Shown here one piece after another: positions 24,515 through 35,958 of a DNA stretch of 64,000 nt. The stretch is from assembly GCF_037975245.1 (NCBI RefSeq), contig NC_092572.1, positions 33,205,989 to 33,269,988 of the forward strand. Reading direction: 5' to 3'. Position numbers and translations under genes: made by a program. The first letter of the stretch is position 1; every line of letters starts with the position of its first letter. Below the pieces are notes generated by a model. That model worked only from the letters and a program-made list of their open reading frames with translations, did not search any database and was not told the DNA's origin. The stretch is from Apostichopus japonicus. Lineage: Eukaryota > Echinodermata > Holothuroidea > Aspidochirotida > Stichopodidae.

Positions 24515-25794
24515 CCAGACTACAAGTTATTGAGAAAAACTAGGCCAACATTACAGCCAACTCCATGAAGTGAAAGCAAATCTCAAGTTCACAGGTGCTT
24601 GACCTTGTTTCTCCTTGGCAGCTGGCCAAGAAATGTTTTGACACCAACTTCAAGAACAATGGTATGTTCCAAAACAGTTTGGGCTTTCATATTCAACAAA
24701 ACAATACGCAAGCTGTTTCAAGCGCAACCATTTGATTTGGGGGGTTACGGTATTTTACCTCAAATTGTTATGAAAAGCTTCATCCAGAGTAGCTGCAACA
24801 ACTTTGCGAACATCGTAGAAGTATTATCTGAAGATTTTGTTGAATATGCCGACTTGGTTGCTGTCTTCTAGAAATATATAGCGCCTAATTGCGGGTATAT
24901 TTCTGATAGATTCCCACGCCTGATATCACCAATGAGATATTTTGAGAAGTTGCTTAACAAGTCAAAGGAAATTTTAGAACCGTTACGGCATTTGGAAGCT
25001 AGTGTACAATTTGTTTAGTGTGTACTGCAATGAACTTTTATTGACGGGAAACTTCGGCTGTAAGACCGGGAGACTCCCCGTAGTATTTGGAGCGTTTCCG
25101 CTGCTGGGATTACTGTATATGCGGTATGCGATAATATCACACTTATTGTCGTGCGGATTCCGCTCGTGTTTCGGCGGTGTCTGATCTGAAAATGTTGTAC
25201 AAAGTTGTACATAACAATGTTCGCGGTAATCCTTTCTTTTGCCCAAAACGGCTTCTGTAGCCCTATTTTTCTTTGAGAGAGAGAGCGCTGATCTCACACG
25301 ATCTCCAAGATTTTCCAACCCTCGAAATACTGTTTATTTTAAAAGAGGTCAAGAAGAACCTTAGATTGTATTGATCTCCTAGTCTAAGCTTAATACTTTG
25401 TTGAAAGTTCAATGATTATCCAGCATGCCAATCATCTGCAAATATTTTCTAGAGAAGGCATGCTTCGCCCTTCAAGTGCACTATTCCATCGAAATCACAT
25501 CAACTCTTTAGCAAAATATCCATACGGATGAGTGACAAGTGTTGCAGTAGCTCTAGCACTTTTATATATCTATGGTCTGCAAGCAAGCATTGGAGGACAC
25601 TGTTACACACACACATGTATGTACATAGCAATTTAGGACTTCTAGCGACACACTTAAGTCAATGGAGATATTGTCGCGAGTTCAGATTCAAATCTACGGA
25701 TACCCGTAAGATCATTTTCAATTGTTAATAGGCTCTCCTATTCTTATGAGGCGAATCGACCATGTCATCTACTTATAGGCTGGACGATGGGAGA
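24515..25794. other. Unique-looking segment inside the transposon block
   Basis: I see no recognised gene. A 40-nt exon-like stretch at 24622-24661, with acceptor CTCCTTGGCAG and donor G|GTATGT, would read LAKKCFDTNFKNNG, but it lacks in-phase partners. 25000-25330 is richer in CpG; its minus-strand open frame (24983-25318) lacks an ATG start and any family signature. Confidence 0.4.
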
Positions 25795-26165
25795 TACCGT
25801 ATATGAAAAGGTTTTTACAAGTTGACCCCTGGTGACCCCAAGAGACCTTTGACCTACACCGAAAACAATAGGCTTCATATACTAAATGTGGTACTTCTAC
25901 ATACAAAATAGGAGATCAGTCCAAGCTTCGTTTGTTGAAATATCATGTTTACAAACTTTTCACTATTTGATCCCTGGTGACCTTAAATGACCTCTGACCT
26001 ACACCAAAAACAATAGGCTTCTTGTCCTCAATAAGGTACTTATATGTACCAAATATGAGAACTGTCCAAGCTTCCCTTCTTGAGATATCGTGTTTACAAG
26101 CTGGGCGTCACAAAGGCACACACACATACACACACACACACGCATGATTGCAAGGTTACGATTAT
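25795..26165. repeat. TGACC-rich repeat, two units, ending in a CA microsatellite
   Basis: Two diverged tandem units of about 160-175 bp each contain a GACCTCTGACCTACACC-type motif followed by AAAACAATAGGCTTC. The stretch ends in a CACACACATACACACAC microsatellite at 26117-26141. The same tail type ends the repeat at 31255-32900, suggesting one family of interspersed element. Confidence 0.65.
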
Positions 26166-26300
26166 CATCAAAACCAAAATGTTTTATGCTTCTGGAATTA
26201 ATTGCTGACCCTTCCCCTCCCTGACCATCACACACTGACATATTGCCTTGATGTCCCAAATGAAAAAGCTTATCATACAAGTAATTGACCTTCATGTGAC
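26166..26300 (+). repeat. Diverged remnant of the mini-exon array unit
   Basis: From about 26195 the sequence reads AATTAATTGCTGACCCTTCC, then CACACACTGACAT, then TGATGTCCCAAATGAAAA, matching the intronic block of the array units. Similarity stops before the position where the next mini-exon would begin; no NPVD-type exon is present. The block 18385-26165 thus lies inside what was one unit of the array. Confidence 0.75.
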
Positions 26301-26763
26301 CTCAGCCAGCATATGTGTTCTGATGTTAGCTTATTTATATTTCTTATTTTTGCAAAAGTGCCTCCAAGCTAGTGCATACTTAAAGTACTACAAGTTATTA
26401 CTAATATTAGTTATGATTGCAGCATAGGACTATTATTGCTGTACATCTAGGCTACTGCATTATGACTACACAATGATTGATAAACTGGTTGATAAATTTG
26501 TGAACATCTATATTTTCAGTGCATGGAAGTGCTTAATGAGTACAATTTTATTTGTGATAGGAAGTGTGTGTGTGAATACTATTTTCTCAACAGCAACTTA
26601 GGCAGTTACAATATATTACAATTGCTACCAGTGGCATCAATTATCTTCTGCACAAGTTTAGTGGTGCCTTAACAATCCTATTACGTTGGGGTTCCCTTTT
26701 CATGCTATTACAATAACTTTGGCATTGGGTAATATTTTATTCATTATTTTTTTTGCACACTAG
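26301..26763 (+). other. Intron sequence before the recombinase exon
   Basis: AT-rich, ending in a long T tract and ACACTAG acceptor at 26763. No gene recognised. Confidence 0.6.
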
Positions 26764-28672
26764 GTAACAAATAGAACAAGGACAAGGATTTCCAAGATGG
26801 CTAGTTACTCCTTGGATGATGATAGCAGTGATGACAGTTGCGTGAGTGATTGGAGACCATCTCACTATGACTCTGACTCTGATGCCAGTGAAGAAATTCC
26901 TTTGAATTTGTTACGAAAATCTGCTTTAATTTCATCTTTGCCAGAGGTTACAACCACATCCCCAGATCTAGTTGCAGCTAATTTATTGGAACCATCTGTT
27001 GCAGCAAACCCTATTCAAAATACGGATGCTCCATCTTCCTCCTGTGACAAGTATAAAAAACCCACCAGAAGGTGTCCATTCTGTGACATGAAACAAACAC
27101 AACTGACACGACATATAAAGCTAAAACATAAAGATCATCATAAAGTCAGTGAAGCTATGAAGCTCGCAAAGCCGGAACGGGATCAAATGTTTGCATCATT
27201 CAGGAAAGATGCTATCCTTAAGCATAACACTAAACAGGCTAAGGAGGAAACACCAGTATATGAGCGAGAAAGGGCACAGACAACCTCATCTCTAATAATG
27301 TGTGGTTTGTGCAATGGATTCTATGCCAAACAGGTTTTCCACAGACACAAGAGCCGATGTCAAGGAGAAAGTTCCAGGGGTGCATGTGCTGTTCCCCTGT
27401 CATTGATGTCAGTAGAGGAGGAAGTCGGTCCCAAGTTCAGGGATAATATTCTCGCCAAATTTAATGATGATGCAGTGGGAACCATATGCAGGAGTGATCA
27501 AGATATCATAACAATTGGACAACGTTTATGGAAAAAAAACCAAAGAAAGCAGGACAAAGTGATAGAGGTGAAAAAATCAGTAATGTGTGACATGCGACGG
27601 TTGTCAAATTTGTATTTGTGCTTCAAAAGCAAATTAGAAAAAGATCAGGAACTGAGTGCACAGCAAGGTGGTAGTGCATCAGACATGTTCAATAGATGCC
27701 ATTTCAGGAAGCTACAAGAGGCCATTGAATCATACACAACTAAAGAAGCTTCAAGTGAACTAAAACCTGGTCTCAAGTCAGGACTGTATTACCTCCTCCT
27801 GAAAGCTGCAAAAATCATGAAGGCAACTTATCTGATGGACGGCATGGATGAAAAAGCATCTGAAATTGACACGTTCTGTGAAGTTTTCCAACTGAACAAG
27901 GATTTTATATTTGGTGATGCCACCTATGCCCTCAATCGAAACAGACAAGAAAACCTGCGTAAACCTGAGGCATTGCCACTGGAGGCTGACTTGAAGAAAA
28001 TAAAAGCATTCACTGTTGACACTATTTCTTCCATGCTTAGCGACTGCTACAAAGTTTGGGATTCACATGCATTTAAAGAACTAAGAGATCTTACAGTGTC
28101 AAGACTTACTTTGTTCAATGCTAGGAGAGGTGGTGAACCTTCACGTCTGAGAATATCAGAATGGGTAGATGCAGACAACAATTCTTGGATAAGTGAGGAC
28201 CAAATAGACAAGCTTGACCCCATTGGGAAAGCCTTGGTCCACACACTCAAAGTGGCTTATCAATCGGGAAAAGGGAACAATCATTTAGTTCCTATCCTAT
28301 TCCCACAGGACTGCCTAGTAAGCATGAGGAAGTTGACAGACAAAGTCTGTCGCAGGCAATGTGGAATTTCAGAAGAGAACTCTTATGTGTTTGCAGCCAC
28401 CAGTAAATCCCTGAACCATGTGTCTGGATGGCATGCAGTCGCTGCAGTGTGCGAGGCCTCAGGGGTAGTGGACAAACAAAATATCACCGCCACAAAGAAC
28501 AGGCACAGAATAAGTACCCTGTATGCATGCATGGATGTGCCCGAGGCTGAAAGGACCCTTTTTTATAAGCACATGGGTCATAGTGCTGACATTAACCATA
28601 ACATCTACCAAGCACCCCTGGCTGTCCATGAGGTCACAAAGATTGGCCGCAGTTTGCTGGAAATTGACCAAG
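26764..28672 (+). CDS. Zinc-finger and tyrosine recombinase exon
   Basis: Acceptor ACACTAG at phase 0; the frame opens directly after an upstream TAG, adding 11 residues (VTNRTRTRISK) before the first ATG at 26797. Counting from that ATG, residues 1-35 are acidic and Ser-rich. C93-C96-H106-H111 form a C2H2 finger; C169-C172 with H182 or H184 and C188 form a second, C2HC-like one. A helical region follows (about 205-400). The C-terminal part is a tyrosine recombinase: R444 in ARRGGE (box I), R569 in NRHRIST (box II), H595 in MGHS and nucleophile Y604, nine residues after H595. The usual box II His position appears to be T566. The order fits YR proteins of Crypton-type transposons and related families. 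The donor CAAG|GTATTA leaves phase 1; if unspliced, a stop follows two codons later (28681-28683). The ATG could also start a separate, shorter recombinase gene. Confidence 0.88.
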
Positions 28673-29432
28673 GTATTATATAATAAAAAATCATCATTGA
28701 TCCCGTGGAAGAGATAAAAATTAAAAACACAAAACTACCTGATACAACTGTGGTTTATGCTATGATAATAGTGTCATCAAAAATCATGTCCATGCATCAA
28801 AATTATGAAAGATACAATTTATAATTTGAGTACAGTGAAATGAATGCTCTACCTTCTACATAGACTTATTAATAAACTTCTGCCTAGCGCTATATATCAA
28901 TTTAATCTTCAGACACTTTTAAAATCAGATTACTATCATTAAAATATGCTAACAAATCACACATACAGAAACAGATTCTGCTAACTGCACTGAATGGGAT
29001 AATATTAGTAAAGCAGCTTTTAAACAACAAAACAATCTGGATAGCTGGTTAGAGTATCTGAAGGCATAGATCCCATTTGTATACTGTATTTTTAATCATA
29101 TCTGAAACTTTTGAGGATTGATACCATTGAGTATGGCATGATAGAAGTGAAGTGCTTATTTAATGAATTCAACCCCAAAGCCTTTTCCAACCAGTTTCAC
29201 CTACTGTATGTCCCTCCACTTCTTCATAGCTTTTTCAATGCAGTCCTGTTTTCATCTAATTCCATTATCTACAGTTACCTGCTCTATCCTATATTACTGT
29301 TTTCACCCATCATATTTAAATAATTGTCTTGACGGAACTTGAGCAAGTAGCATGCATTATTCTGACTATCTTGCCAGTATAATTGTTTAGAGAATGCTGT
29401 AAACAAGCTGTGTCTTCTGCTTTGTATTTTAG
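28673..29432 (+). other. Intron after the recombinase exon
   Basis: Donor GTATTA, acceptor TTTGTATTTTAG. It carries an in-frame stop at 28681-28683. The last 80 bases are duplicated at about 33168-33250 ahead of the second copy of the next exon. Confidence 0.65.
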
Positions 29433-29516
29433 ATGCAACAAGTAATGAGAGTGATGGAGATGAAGATGATGTCCCCACGGTTAACAAACGTCACAACACT
29501 TCAAAGGGTCAACAAG
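29433..29516 (+). CDS. Acidic exon, copy 1
   Basis: Phase 1 at both ends, 84 nt, between TTTGTATTTTAG and G|GTATGG. With the preceding G it encodes DATSNESDGDEDDVP, then TVNKRHNTSKGQQ. This is an acidic, Ser-rich and probably disordered linker. It is nearly the same as the exon at 33251-33331, and the flanking intron sequence is shared too. Both keep phase 1, so each may be used alone or together. Confidence 0.75.
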
Positions 29517-32500
29517 GTATGGACTGCAATCTCTGCCATTTGCATTAAAACCACATATAATAGTACACATATACAGGAGAGAAATAGATGAATATGTCTA
29601 ACACCTTGTAACTTGCTTATTCTTATTTCACACTTATAGTAATTTTTAGAGCAACTATGTTTTGGAAGTGCTTCTTTCATTTTCTCATTTCATTTATATT
29701 GTTTTATATAACATAAGTATGACATAACAACATAGGAGATAAGAAACAAAACTTGTGAAAGGAAATGTACTAAAAGTCCCTATGGGGCTTGTTGAGTAGT
29801 GACACTCCCTGACAAAATACAGAACTTTACAACTTTACTACTTATCAGAGGTTTAGCATGTAGTTGTATCCACTGGCAATACCTGATGGGCAATTAGTAT
29901 TGTTTTGTTTTATAAGGACTCTCACTGCCAACCTACTGTACTTGTATTTTTGGTCTAGACCTGTGTGAGGCTTTGTATGTGGTGCGATGTTGTGTTAAGG
30001 GGGAAAACTGAACTTAGTTTGTGATCTCATCTGTTGAAAGAATGAAAACAATTATTTGAGCTGTTGCATGGTGGTTTAGAGAGCTGTTTATCGATGGTAC
30101 TTGTACCTGTGGTACAGTAGGTCAGTCTCAGTGTGGGGCTGTGAGATTTTGTACTAAATATAGAAAGTTATAACTTTCGAGAGCTCTAGACTCCTAAAGG
30201 AATTAGTGTTTTGTTGATTTGAACAATGAACAAACCTATTCAGACAGAATCATGTGCATGGTGTGAATAGTGAACTGGAGGCAGTCCTTCCTTCTTTTTT
30301 TTTGGACATGTGAGAATAGGTTAAGTACAAAGGAGATTCTTCCATATTCACGCAGCAACCTAGTATACATTGAATAGCTGAAACAGTTTTTAACTTATAA
30401 CAGCTTCATTTCAAGAACACTACACATTAAAAAGTTATTGATAATGATGATTTGGAAAAAGTAGCAACCTTTGCAGCCAAAATTTGGACTTGTTCCAGTG
30501 GAACGTTACACCGAAAAGGGATGTGTGAGTAAGGGCTACAATAGATTTGATAAAGTAAAAAAAGATGCACTTGCAGAAAAGTCTTGAGTGTGAAATTTCT
30601 TTTTTTATTCCTTAACGGGAAGCACAATTTTACAGGTATGGAAGAATATTATTAAAATGAGAGCATTTCAGATTGTTAGATATTTATTATATACTGTAGC
30701 CTGTCACTTGTCTGAAGCATTCTGCATGTGTATGTCTACATGCATCTATTACTGCGTACATGATATATACTGTAATGCTTTGTTGAATTTGTATGAACAA
30801 TGGTACCATCATTATTCACTAAATTATACCTGTGGAATCAACTGCCTTTACCTTTGACTTTAGCTAACATTACACCATGAAGCTCAAATGTGAATTATCC
30901 AAATTTTTAATATTCTTTTCATTAACATATTGCAACTTGTGACATGATCATTGCATTTTGAATGTCTTTATTCATTGGAAATGAATTGAATGAAAAATGT
31001 TATGCTATGGACATGGCAAACCCATGTTGGAAACCAGAGCCCAAGGGCACTGTGGTTCCTTACGCAGGGATATATGACAAAACATAATATTATCAAGCAA
31101 CATTGGGCTAAAATAGTCCAAGTAATTGTGGTCCTACATGTACCCATAAAGTAACCAACACTATAGCCAACACTTTTGTGATCACAAATTGTGATCAGAT
31201 TTTTGATAGGCAGGCATTTTTGAGATCTGAATGTGGCGTCGAAAATGTAAGAAATATAAGGTCACCTACAAGCGGGTCAACAGATAACATTGATAACATT
31301 GGTGACCTCAAAACACATGACCGTTAAGTTTGAAAATGTTCCACCACCCCATTGGGCCCATTCACAACTTGTCCCAAAATATCAACCATGTCACACCTTG
31401 GCATTGGGAGTTAATTGCATTATATGTCTCAAAATTAACTTTGAACTTATATACATACATAACTTCACACACAAAGATCATCCTGGGGTCCACTCATTGA
31501 CATTTTTGATCGGTGAGACCTAACTAGAGCATCAAAACTGTAAAAATTCAAACATTTTTTATTTGCCCATTTTCTCCTCCCAAAATACTAGTTTCTTAAC
31601 ATTAATTGACCTTTGGTGACCTCGGACCACATTACCGTTAAGTTTAAAAATATACCCCTATACCATTTGCAACTTGTCCCAAAATATCAACTGTGTCACA
31701 TCTTGGCGCTGGGAGTTATTGTATTAAATGTCTGAAATTAACTTTGACCTTGTATAACTTCGCACGCAAAGGTCACCTTGGGTCAACCCATTGACATTTT
31801 TGATCGGTGAGACGTGAATATAGCATCAAACTATAAAAATTCAAACTTTTTTTCTTTGCCCATTTTCTCGCTCCAAAATACTAGTTTTTTAACATTAATT
31901 GACCTTTGGTGACCTTGAATCACATGACCGTTAAGTTTGAAAATATTCCCCTATACCATTTGCAACTTGTCGCAAAATATCAACTGTGTCACACCTTGAG
32001 TTATTGCATTAAATGTCTGAAAATTAACTATGACCTTGTATAACTTCACAGAAGCTCACCTGGGGCTCAACCCATTGACATTTTTGATCGGAAGGTACCT
32101 TTGAAATCAAAATCTAGCATCAAAACCAAACATTTGCTTTTTCCCCCGTTTCCTCCCAATATAAGCTATTTTTTTTTACTAATGTGACCGTTTGACCTTG
32201 GTTTCAGATGTAGTTTGATCTCCCGATTCCAAAACACAACACGACAAGTCTTTTCAACCATCCTAACTCCGACCGAAAAACTTTGACCCCATATAACTTT
32301 GCACATGAAGGTCACACAGGGTCAACCTATTGACATCTATGATCAGAAGTTACCTTTGACATCTGAAAATAGCATCGAAACTGTAAAAATCCTCAAAACA
32401 CTTAAAGGTCACCAAAAGGTCAAATTGAGGTCAAGGGTCACCCAGATGTGGGTCGACAATTTGATTACATTGAAGCAACTTCCAACCCTAACAGACAATT

Positions 32501-33250
32501 CGTTCTCAAGTTATCTCAAAAATACTAGTTTTTTAACATTGATTGACCTTTTGTGACCTCAGATCACATGAATGTTAAATTTCAAAATGTTCCCCTAACC
32601 AGTTCACAACTTGTCCCAAAATATCAACCTTGTCACACATTGGCACTGGGAGTTATTGTAGTTTTAATATTTTTTTGTTTTTGGACCATAACTGACCTTT
32701 GGTGACCTTTGTGGGCACACAATAGGGCACACCTTCTCCATATGGCAGATCTATAGTCCAAGTTTGGCCTCAATCCAACTTTCCCTTATTGAGATAGAGC
32801 CTACCCAAGCAAGTGTCACAGATGCACCCACAGACACACAAACACACACACATACACGCAAACCTGACTGCATAGGTTCCTTTTGCTATAGCAAGGAACC
32901 AAAACTTGGGGGAGAGGTGAAGAAAAATCAAGGTAGTATGGGTACTATTATAATTACACCATATATTCCACTCAATCGTTACAGCAAATGCATTGTTAAG
33001 GAAAGTAAGATTTACTTGTTTACACCTATGTGCAACACAGCTGGTCTTGACATGACATATCAATTGATAAACAATCACATGACAAAGATCTGCTGCATTG
33101 GATATATTTGCTAAATATTGGAATGAAAACATAAAATTGATATTGATCAAAAATATATGAGCAAATAACATGCATTATTCTGACTATCTTGCCAGTATAA
33201 TTGTTTAGAGAATGCTTTAAACAAGCTGTGTCTTCTGCTTTGTATTTTAG
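29517..33250 (+). other. Intron between the duplicated acidic exons
   Basis: 29517-31250 shows no recognised gene or repeat apart from the first about 60 bases, which are shared with 33332 onward. 31255-32900 is TGACC-rich repeat (separate entry). 32901-33165 is unique-looking. Confidence 0.55.
31255..32900. repeat. TGACC-rich tandem repeat with CA microsatellite tail
   Basis: Diverged units of about 290-320 bp. The motif AATACTAGTTT followed by TTAACATTAATTGACC recurs at 31585, 31874 and 32517; a partial unit lies near 31290. Each unit carries TCACATGACCGTTAAGTTT-like and CAACTTGTCCCAAAATATCA motifs. The stretch ends in CACACAAACACACACACA (about 32834-32855). It is related to 18700-18960. 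The frames inside are not genes. Confidence 0.75.
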
Positions 33251-33331
33251 ATGCAACAAGTAATGAGAGTGATGGAGATGAAGATGATGTGCCTGTTGGC
33301 AAACGTTGTGACACTTCAAAGGGTCAAAAAG
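33251..33331 (+). CDS. Acidic exon, copy 2
   Basis: 81 nt, phase 1 at both ends, between CTTTGTATTTTAG and G|GTATGG. It encodes DATSNESDGDEDDVP, then VGKRCDTSKGQK. It is one codon shorter than copy 1 and differs in the segment after DDVP. About 80 bases of intron upstream and 50 downstream are also duplicated, so a genomic segment of at least 230 bp was copied. Confidence 0.75.
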
Positions 33332-34200
33332 GTATGGACTGCAATCTCTACCATTTGCATTAAAGCTTCAATTTATACTACAATATATATACAGGAGGGA
33401 TAAAAGTATCTATGTTAATTACTTGTAAGTGTGCTCATTTATTTTTTGATCACATATCATTTCAGCACATGCAAAGTATATTTTAGCAGTGCTGCTCATC
33501 AGGTTTTAGTCTTCCACTGCTAACAGCTGATAGGCAATTACTGGTGGGTGTTTGTTGTATGGACATTCAATCCCAATCTGGTGCTCTGACATTTGGAAAC
33601 ATTGCACACATAGTTTACCATCATAAGGTGCTCTAAAAATACAGTAGTGATATTAGGTTAAGGATTTTCCCAAATCTCACTGTGTACCAGTTGTACTTCA
33701 TTCTTACCCACCGGCGCCAAAATGATTGTTTGTTTGGGCATCTTGACCAATCAACCCAAAATTGGTTGTGGTAGAACAATACCAGGGATGGTTTGTCAAG
33801 AGGAATTTTCCTACACATTCAATTCTAGCAAATGGATTTTATTCTAGACTCCACACCAGCTCTTACCGTGGTCTGCTGCAGATCACTTAAATATGGGTCC
33901 GTCAGTGTCTGTTCAGTGTCTCTCTTTTGTGGGGACAGATGAAGCACTTGTGCATTGTGATATCATATAATATCAAAGCTGAATGCTTTTGCATGAATTT
34001 GGGCAATTATAGTAGGCATGACATTTTAGTTATTTAAAGTGCTTCCATGTTCATGGAAGTGCAGGAGCGTATAGACTGTATCAAGGGTCACTTGTACATA
34101 TCAGTTCACAATAGTTTGTGTTTTTTGTAAGTTTTCACTGTGAGTTACTAGTACTGACTACCTACTACTATTTGATGTGATATAATATTATTTCTTACAG
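33332..34200 (+). other. Intron
   Basis: GTATGG donor and TTTCTTACAG acceptor. No gene or recognised repeat inside. Confidence 0.6.
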
Positions 34201-34293
34201 TAAGGAAGTATACCCTATGGGAAAAGACCCATGAAAAGAAGGTGATGGCATTTTTCAGAAAATGCATCACAGGAACCTCTAAGAAGATGCCAG
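34201..34293 (+). CDS. C-terminal domain exon a
   Basis: 93 nt, phase 1 at both ends, acceptor ATTTCTTACAG and donor CCAG|GTACAA. It encodes VRKYTLWEKTHEKKVMAFFR, then KCITGTSKKMP. Joined to the last exon it gives a pattern W, then FFR, then K-x-PGQKEI-x-x-FL, then W, then K-x-K-I. I recall a similar Trp-containing C-terminal module in the fish and invertebrate families carrying this recombinase; its role is unknown to me. Confidence 0.75.
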
Positions 34294-35385
34294 GTACAAA
34301 AATCTGCTTAAATCTCAGGATGTCTTATCAAATCTTCCATTAGTTGTGGATCCATGTTTGACTTTAGTATTAGTTAGTTATATGCACATAAAATGTCAGC
34401 AATTGGAACCTCAATTAATGGAATGGACCATTTACTTTTAATCTTTCATTTCAGCATTCCACCTACTAAACTAGATTCAATATTTTAAGTATGTATATTA
34501 GGCATATTAGTCACTAGCTAGACAGTAACAAGTTCAATAACAAGAACTTTGTTGACACCTGTGTCTGCTATATGCATACTATCCTATCATAATTATTGTT
34601 AGCCAGGCACAATACTGTTGACTACTGCATGTATCTGTATGTTAGAGTAAGCTAGTTTTCGGTAGCAACAATATTCCATGTGGGGTTCAGTGACATCACA
34701 GTATAGTTCATACTGTTAATAATCTGTCAAAATACTAAGAACAGGTCAATGCTGATTTTTTTTGGGGGGGGGGAAAGGGGTGCATGTGGATATACTGTAC
34801 ATAGTAAGAGTCTTTGCCAACATAGGCTAACTTCTCAAGCCTATTCCTTTTCAAAATTTAATTCCTTGCCCTGGCTACAAAGGAAACTTGCAAGAGAGAT
34901 TTGGCAGATGAGTCACAATCAGTTATTTTAGCACCCATGTTGTTATTATTCTGGTAAACAAATGTGTCAAATTATCCCTATTTTACCCTGAAATGAGCAT
35001 AATCAGATGATGATTTGTTTTGATATTGATTATTGGCATATATAGACACATAATGGTTAGCCTAGTTATAATATTTAATTGAGTTATTTTCAGGAATATT
35101 AGGTCAAATGTTGTTTTTGCTTAAACTATTCTGCACCAGATGCTTCTTTCCTATCATGACCGATGAAGTAGTGGCTCATTTATGATATTAAAGAACAAGG
35201 CCACCTACAAGTCTTTTCTGACAACATACGTAAACAAAATTTCTCTAGGATGTTAAGTATGGGGGGAATGCCTCAGTCATATTTTGTATTTGTGGGTGGA
35301 GGAAGGGAGTGATTTCACAAAAAAAATGTTTATTTGTATATTAAGAAGTCGTTAATACTTTGCTGATGTTTCTTTTTGCACCTAG
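34294..35385 (+). other. Last intron
   Basis: GTACAA donor and CACCTAG acceptor. No gene recognised; a G tract lies at about 34762-34771. Confidence 0.6.
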
Positions 35386-35531
35386 GTCAAAAAGAAATAA
35401 ATGAATTCCTCAAGACACAGGGCAAAGATATACCCTACAACTGGTTCATTGTAAAAACAAAAATTATAAATGAATCTGCCAAATGTCAAAAGCTGGCAGA
35501 GAAGAGAATGCAGAGTATGTTGACAGATTAA
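35386..35531 (+). CDS. C-terminal domain exon b with stop codon
   Basis: Acceptor TTTGCACCTAG, phase 1. It encodes GQKEINEFLKTQG, then KDIPYNWFIVKTKI, then a basic helix ending EKRMQSMLTD and TAA at 35529-35531. It completes the module begun at 34201. Candidate polyadenylation signals AATAAA lie at 35715-35720 and 35767-35772, both inside the compound inverted repeat. Confidence 0.75.
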
Positions 35532-35580
35532 TATAATCCTGTATGTTGAACCTTTTCTCTTGTATATACATGTTAGTGCT

Positions 35581-35958
35581 TTTTTATCTATGGTTATTGC
35601 CTTTTGTGTGCTAATTTACTTTTTATCATTCGGTCATATGCTTCTTTTACTGTGTGTTTAACTTGTATTCTTTACAGTATGTATTTTATGACTTTTAATA
35701 ATAATAATAATAATAATAAACAGTTCTTATTAAGCGCCCGTAACATAAGTCTCAGGGCGCTTTACAAATAAAAGGTCAAAAAATACATAAAGAATACCAG
35801 TCAAACACACAGCAAAAGAAGCATATGACCGAATGATAAAAAGTAAAATAGCACACAAAAGGCAATAACCATGGATAAAAAATATATATATATTTGTAAA
35901 GCGCCCTGAGACTTCTGTAACAGGCGCCTAATAAGAACTGTTTATTATTATTATTATC
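35581..35958. repeat. Compound inverted repeat in the probable 3' UTR
   Basis: Four blocks in the order A (35581-35696), B (35697-35769), A' (35771-35882), B' (35891-35958). A' is the inverted complement of A at most positions, for example TCATTCGGTCATATGCTTCT against AGAAGCATATGACCGAATGA. B and B' are inverted complements, containing AAGCGCC, TCAGGGCGCTTTACAAA and an AAT or ATT microsatellite. B resembles an interspersed repeat with an ATT tail. It begins 50 bases after the stop codon. Confidence 0.85.

Larger units (their letters stand above)
5371..35531 (+). other. Gene model: KMT5A-like SET, mini-exon repeats, tyrosine recombinase
   Basis: Span of a 35-exon coding model. The exons are three SET exons, one coil exon, 27 mini-exons, one large recombinase exon and four small exons counting the stop exon. 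Internal phases are 1, 2, 0, 0, then 0 through the array into 26764, then 1 throughout to the stop at 35529-35531; each acceptor phase fits the preceding donor. The coding sum is 477 + 105 + 1455 + 2313 nt including the stop, giving 1449 residues if every mini-exon is used. The agreement of more than 30 splice phases is the main evidence for a single gene. From memory, predicted proteins of fish and corals named KMT5A-A-like share a similar SET and recombinase content, often as transposon-derived families. It may be a Crypton-like element or a domesticated descendant. No transcript evidence is available. Confidence 0.75.

Noticed and set aside
18950-24530. Target-site duplication for the 5.5-kb foldback element
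   Set aside because: Left flank GGCCAA and right flank CCAGAC do not match convincingly.
24622-24661. Exon-like stretch reading LAKKCFDTNFKNNG
   Set aside because: Only 40 nt with no in-phase partner exons, inside a transposon block.
24983-25318. Minus-strand frame of 111 codons in a CpG-richer patch
   Set aside because: It starts at TTG, has no known domain and no splice partners.
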